Shown one piece after another: positions 6,052 to 8,523 of a stretch of 8,523 nt of DNA (the stretch's first letter is position 1; each line of letters opens with the position of its first letter). Source of the DNA: M3007 sp964630705 (lineage in GTDB: Bacteria > Bacteroidota > Bacteroidia > Chitinophagales > Saprospiraceae); assembly GCA_964630705.1 (NCBI GenBank), contig CAZVZH010000200.1, positions 1 through 8,523 on the forward strand. Reading direction: 5' to 3'. The notes beneath the pieces were generated by a model that did no database searches, was not told the origin of the DNA, and saw only the letters and a program-made list of their open reading frames with translations. The position numbers were made by a program, and so were the translations under genes.

Positions 6052-6912
6052 TTGAAAGGAATTATTCTTGCCGGCGGACTCGGCACCCGACTTTACCCCC
6101 TCACCCTGGCTGTGAGCAAGCAGCTCATGCCGGTGTACGACAAACCCATGATTTATTACCCGCTGAGCACGCTCATGCTGGCGGGTATTCGCGAAGTGTT
6201 GCTCATTTCCACGCCGCAGGACCTGCCTAAATTCCGCGACTTGCTGGGCGACGGCAGCGCCCTGGGCATGCGGTTCGACTATGTGGCCCAGCCGTCGCCC
6301 AACGGACTGGCGCAGGCTTTCGTGCTGGGGGAAACGTTCATTGGCACCGATGCGGCTGCGCTCATCCTGGGCGACAATATTTTTTACGGCGCCGGCCTGG
6401 GCGACCTGGTACACTCCTGCATCCGGCCCGAGGGCGGCATCATTTTCGCCTATCAGGTGGCCGACCCGGAGCGCTACGGCGTGGTGGAATTCGACCAGAA
6501 CCGGCGGGCGCTCAGCATCGAGGAAAAGCCCGTCAAGCCCAAGAGCAATTACGCCGTGCCCGGGCTGTATTTTTACGATAATTCCGTGCTTGAAGTGGCG
6601 AAAAACCTCCAGCCCAGCGCCCGGGGCGAGTATGAGATCACGGATGTCAACCGCTACTACCTCGAGCGCGGCCGCCTGCAGGTGCGCGTTATGGGCCGGG
6701 GCTACGCCTGGCTCGATACCGGCACCCATGAGTCGCTGATGCAAGCCGGGCAGTTTGTGCAGGCCATCGAAGACCGGCAGGGACTCAAAATCGGTTGCAT
6801 CGAAGAAGTAGCCTGGGAAATGGGCTTTATTTCCGACGCCCAACTGGAGGCGCTGGGCAACAAATATTTGAAAAGCGGGTACGGCGAGTATTTGCTGCGG
6901 TTGCTCAAATGA
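6052..6912 (+). CDS. rmlA: Glucose-1-phosphate thymidylyltransferase (TTG start)
   Basis: A 286-residue enzyme, close to the usual 286-293. It converts dTTP and glucose-1-phosphate to dTDP-glucose, the first step of dTDP-rhamnose and related sugar synthesis, in the cytoplasm. Landmarks are the nucleotide-binding GGLGTRLYPLT (8-18), KQLMPVYDKPMIYYPLSTLM (23-42), the metal-binding LGDNIFYGAGL (D108), RYGVVEFD (141-148), EEKP (158-161), GLYFYDN (171-177), EYEITDVN (193-200) and WLDTGT (220-225, D222). The start is TTG 6052: a TAA at 6037-6039 closes the frame upstream, no ATG or GTG lies between, and TTG gives exactly the family N-terminus MKGIILAGG. Only an ATT at 6049 could compete. GGLGTR has Leu where Ser is common. 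rmlB, rmlC and rmlD are not in this window. The gene stands alone between the long hairpin and a convergent gene. Confidence 0.96.
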   Translation: MKGIILAGGLGTRLYPLTLAVSKQLMPVYDKPMIYYPLSTLMLAGIREVLLISTPQDLPKFRDLLGDGSALGMRFDYVAQPSPNGLAQAFVLGETFIGTDAAALILGDNIFYGAGLGDLVHSCIRPEGGIIFAYQVADPERYGVVEFDQNRRALSIEEKPVKPKSNYAVPGLYFYDNSVLEVAKNLQPSARGEYEITDVNRYYLERGRLQVRVMGRGYAWLDTGTHESLMQAGQFVQAIEDRQGLKIGCIEEVAWEMGFISDAQLEALGNKYLKSGYGEYLLRLLK

Positions 6913-6925
6913 GCCATAAAAGCGA

Positions 6926-6958
6926 ACGGGACAAACTGCGCTTCGCAGCCTGCCCCGT
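6926..6958. terminator. Hairpin between convergent genes (possible bidirectional terminator)
   Basis: ACGGGACA (6926-6933) pairs with TGCCCCGT (6951-6958) with one mismatch. A perfect inner stem CTGCG (6936-6940) / CGCAG (6944-6948) closes a CTT loop. It lies 14 bp after the rmlA stop and 30 bp from the stop of the minus-strand gene at 6988. On the plus strand no T-run follows; on the minus strand CTTTTA lies a few bases after the stem. It is therefore a weak intrinsic terminator at best, but placed where a bidirectional one is expected. Confidence 0.5.
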
Positions 6959-6987
6959 CCGTATGGTCTAAATCTCAATTAGCGCAT

Positions 6988-7290
6988 TTATTTGGCTTCC
7001 ACGGCCACTGGCGGTACGGTTCCGACGGCGGTTTTTTCTTGGAGGCCAAGTGCCGGGCCGCTCAAACCAGCCTGGTCCTGATGGCCGGCCAGCGCGCCGG
7101 CAGTAGCGCCGGTCAGAACAGTGGCGGCCGGGCTGGCAGCGCCGCTGTTGATGCCGGTAACGATGCCTTGAAGCGCCGGGTTGGCGGGCTGTACTGGAGC
7201 GGCGGTCGTCGAAGTGGTTTGGGCTTGGGCGCTGTTGGCGGCGCAGAGGCCGGCGAACAGCAGTATGGCGATTTGAATTGTCTTTTTCAT
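6988..7290 (-). CDS. Small secreted Ala/Thr/Pro-rich hypothetical protein
   Basis: A 100-residue protein with a clear Sec signal peptide, MKKTIQIAILLFAGLCAANSAQA, probably cleaved after A23. The mature part of about 77 residues has no Cys and is rich in Ala, Gly, Thr, Pro and Val. It starts with a probably disordered TTSTTAAPVQPANP. A small-residue stretch (GIVTGINSGAASPAATVLTG and GATAGALAG, about 42-69) resembles a glycine-zipper helix that could insert in or associate with a membrane. I do not recognise a family. The start is ATG 7290 (MKKT), well supported by the signal peptide. It is convergent with rmlA. Its ORF could be over-called because it is short and compositionally simple, but the intact signal peptide with a consensus cleavage site argues that it is real. 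Confidence 0.65.
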   Translation of the reverse strand: MKKTIQIAILLFAGLCAANSAQAQTTSTTAAPVQPANPALQGIVTGINSGAASPAATVLTGATAGALAGHQDQAGLSGPALGLQEKTAVGTVPPVAVEAK

Positions 7291-7462
7291 TGCTCTGGAT
7301 ATTTAATTCATTCAGGTCTGGTTGGTATATTGAAAATTCTGTGCCAAAAAACTTTTTGCAAAAATTTTGAATGTAAAGCCAGCCTAAAAATGTATGGCCG
7401 GCAGCTCGTTCTACAGACTTTTTATGTTGAATTTCAGCGAAATGTTAACTGTATGCTCGGCT

Positions 7463-7470
7463 TATTTTTG
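7463..7470 (+). promoter_or_regulatory. Candidate -7 box for the gene at 7531
   Basis: TATTTTTG is an exact TAnnTTTG match in the AT-rich 240-bp gap 7291-7530, about 60 bp upstream of ATG 7531. No TTG/TTTG lies at the expected 17-23 nt upstream spacing, so only half of the promoter is supported. Apart from this and the hairpin at 7510, I see nothing structured in this gap. Confidence 0.3.
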
Positions 7471-7509
7471 ACTTAAAAAAATCACCTGAAATTTTATACC
7501 GCCGCCTTG

Positions 7510-7528
7510 GCCGCTCTAAATTAGCGGC
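7510..7528 (+). promoter_or_regulatory. Hairpin flush with the start codon of the gene at 7531
   Basis: GCCGCT (7510-7515) and AGCGGC (7523-7528) form a perfect 6-bp stem with a 7-nt loop (CTAAATT), ending two bases before ATG 7531. In mRNA this would cover the ribosome footprint upstream of the start, so it could limit or regulate initiation. The alternative is that it is a DNA operator, or that translation begins at the in-frame ATG 7537. Confidence 0.4.
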
Positions 7529-7530
7529 TC

Positions 7531-8079
7531 ATGGGAATGCTCTTCGGTTTACTCATACTGGTTTTACTACTGGCCGGCCTCTACTACCGGCGGCAACAAC
7601 GCCGCCAATGGGTGGCGGAAGAACGCTACGACGACAGCGGGGCCTGGCTCGACAAACGCTCCGGCGAACGCGGCACCTACGGCTCGCTCGACGCCGAACG
7701 CGAGCAGGCGCGCAATCAAATTGCTCAAAAAGGTCGGGCAACCGAACTGGCCCGGCTGTGGCGCGCCTATCTTTTCGATCAACATCCTGGTTTCAACCAA
7801 TTAACCGATGCCGAAATTCGCCGCTTCACCGATTTCGCCCGTGAAAAAACTGCCCGGCTATTGGCCGATGTTACCGCCCTGCCCGACGGCCAGTGGCCAG
7901 ATGCGGAGCCACCGGCCGACGACCAGCCCCACCTGGCGGCCTTGAAAAAAATTGCCCTGGATTTCTGTTATGCCAATTACCCTAAATTGCTCGATCTGGA
8001 CCTGGAACACCTGCGACGCCTCGATCAGCTCGCCGCCGCTGCCGCCGCTGCGCTTTTAAACGCCATAAAGCCTTCCTGA
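7531..8079 (+). CDS. Hypothetical protein with one N-terminal TM segment
   Basis: A 182-residue protein that I cannot assign to a family. It begins with a TM segment (MGMLFGLLILVLLLAGLYY, about 3-19) followed at once by a strongly basic RRQQRRQ, so the positive-inside rule places the rest in the cytoplasm. The remainder is mostly charged helical sequence: an Arg/Glu-rich section (about 20-75), a helical section with Trp and aromatic residues (LARLWRAYLFDQHPGF, then TDAEIRRFTDFAREKTARLL), a Pro/Asp-rich linker (about 118-130), and a C-terminal helix pair ending in a run of seven Ala (LAAAAAAALLNAIKPS). The Ala run is encoded by GCC/GCT/GCG repeats and could vary between strains. ATG 7531 or 7537 could be the start. 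It is followed after 51 bp by the haem-binding protein on the same strand, so the two may share a transcript. Confidence 0.7.
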   Translation: MGMLFGLLILVLLLAGLYYRRQQRRQWVAEERYDDSGAWLDKRSGERGTYGSLDAEREQARNQIAQKGRATELARLWRAYLFDQHPGFNQLTDAEIRRFTDFAREKTARLLADVTALPDGQWPDAEPPADDQPHLAALKKIALDFCYANYPKLLDLDLEHLRRLDQLAAAAAAALLNAIKPS

Positions 8080-8120
8080 ACGCGCTGCTCGTTTTCCTGC
8101 ATTTTTTCATCACCTAAAAC

Positions 8121-8130
8121 GGTATATACC
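8121..8130. promoter_or_regulatory. 10-bp palindrome directly before the haem-binding protein start
   Basis: GGTATATACC is a perfect palindrome that ends at the base before ATG 8131. It may be a small operator or chance; it is too short and too close to the start for a terminator. Weak support. Confidence 0.2.
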
Positions 8131-8496
8131 ATGTTGAAACCTTTCCGTGTAGCCGGCCTGTTGGTGGCCGCCATGTTGCTCTTGCCCACTTTCGGCGCTA
8201 AAGACAGTCGCCCGATCAAAATCCCGAAAAAAGTAAACGCGATCATCCAAGCCAAATGCTACGGCTGCCATAGCAACGACGGCAACCAGCGCCCCAAAGA
8301 CAAACTCAACTGGGATGCGCTCAACGGCCTGAGCGCCGAACAACAACGCGCCAAACTGGAAAGCATCCTGAGCGTACTGCAAGAAGGCTCGATGCCGCCC
8401 GCGCGTTTCCTCGAAAAAAATGCGGATAAAAAACTGACCGAAAAAGAAACCGCCCGCCTGAAAAAATGGGCGACTAAGGCTGCCCGTAAACTGTAA
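8131..8496 (+). CDS. Periplasmic haem-binding domain protein (c-type, CxxCH)
   Basis: A 121-residue protein with a signal peptide (MLKPFRVAGLLVAAMLLLPTFGA; cleavage likely near residue 23). After it comes IPKKVNAIIQAKCYGCHSND, carrying one c-type haem motif C43-Y-G-C46-H47, then DKLNWDALNGLS, a helix, and EGSMPPARFL with M88 as the likely distal haem ligand, then LTEKETARLKKWATKAARKL. This order (CYGCHSN ... W ... MPP ... L(S/T)..E...L..W) matches the Bacteroidota haem-binding domain family (Haem_bd type), small monohaem cytochromes assumed to act in periplasmic electron transfer or haem sensing. Haem attachment would occur after Sec export. The start is ATG 8131, directly preceded by the 10-bp palindrome GGTATATACC (8121-8130). 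No redox partner is encoded next to it in the window. Confidence 0.9.
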   Translation: MLKPFRVAGLLVAAMLLLPTFGAKDSRPIKIPKKVNAIIQAKCYGCHSNDGNQRPKDKLNWDALNGLSAEQQRAKLESILSVLQEGSMPPARFLEKNADKKLTEKETARLKKWATKAARKL

Positions 8497-8502
8497 CGCT
8501 TT

Positions 8503-8523
8503 GGGTTAGAGGGTTAGAGGGTT
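8503..8523. repeat. 8-bp tandem repeat (GGGTTAGA) running off the window
   Basis: Two full copies of GGGTTAGA (8503-8510, 8511-8518) and a partial third (8519-8523) begin 6 bp after the stop of the haem-binding gene and continue to the window edge. The total length cannot be judged. It could be a simple-sequence tract or the outer arm of a hairpin built like the one at 5911, which also has short tandem units in its arms. Confidence 0.6.

Noticed and set aside
6010..6978. A 322-codon minus-strand frame
   Set aside because: It is fully antisense to rmlA, whose motifs are unambiguous.
7039..7476. A plus-strand frame antisense to the small secreted protein
   Set aside because: It has no plausible N-terminus or domain. 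The opposite strand has an intact signal peptide and cleavage site in the same interval.
8503..8523. Telomere-like repeat implying a linear replicon end
   Set aside because: The unit is 8 bp rather than a telomeric hexamer, fewer than three copies are visible, and nothing else suggests a linear end.
1..8523. Defence, toxin-antitoxin, biosynthetic-cluster or mobile-element system
   Set aside because: I looked for nuclease, helicase, toxin, transposase, integrase or synthase signatures on both strands and saw none. The genes are envelope, transport and sugar-nucleotide functions in small units.

Overview
The window looks like chromosomal DNA from a GC-rich Bacteroidota, most likely a Saprospiria-type bacterium (Haliscomenobacter/Lewinella relatives). 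The reasons are two DUF4199 membrane proteins, a DUF5723-like outer-membrane protein, a haem-binding-domain (CxxCH) protein, starts without Shine-Dalgarno sequences, and several matches to the Bacteroidota -7 promoter box TAnnTTTG. This placement is inferred from family content, not from a marker gene. No phage, transposase, CRISPR array, tRNA or rRNA is visible.

Layout. Positions 1-513 (+) hold the 3' end of a DUF5723-like outer-membrane protein, convergent with a DinB-family protein (525-1055, -). A divergent intergenic region with an 8-bp inverted repeat follows, then a small membrane/envelope protein (1255-1752, +) that ends 3 bp from a convergent minus-strand cluster. That cluster, in transcription order, is DUF4199 protein B (3960-3403), a terminator-like hairpin, DUF4199 protein A (3282-2761), and a membrane-anchored alpha/beta-hydrolase-fold protein (2754-1756) whose nucleophile position is Gly. 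Divergent from it is an ABC exporter half-transporter (4130-5899, +). A perfect 40-bp inverted repeat (5911-6011) separates the exporter from rmlA (TTG start, 6052-6912, +). A hairpin lies between rmlA and a convergent small secreted protein (6988-7290, -). The window closes with a one-TM hypothetical protein (7531-8079, +), a periplasmic haem-binding protein (8131-8496, +) and the start of an 8-bp tandem repeat at the window edge.

Functionally this is mostly core and envelope material: an exporter, dTDP-sugar precursor synthesis, outer-membrane and periplasmic proteins, and small membrane proteins of unknown role. I do not see a convincing new multi-gene system. The most distinctive items are the long perfect hairpin with unequal 7-bp repeats and a promoter-like sequence in its right arm, the hydrolase-fold protein lacking its catalytic Ser, and the structured element between the two DUF4199 genes, which pairs better as minus-strand RNA.
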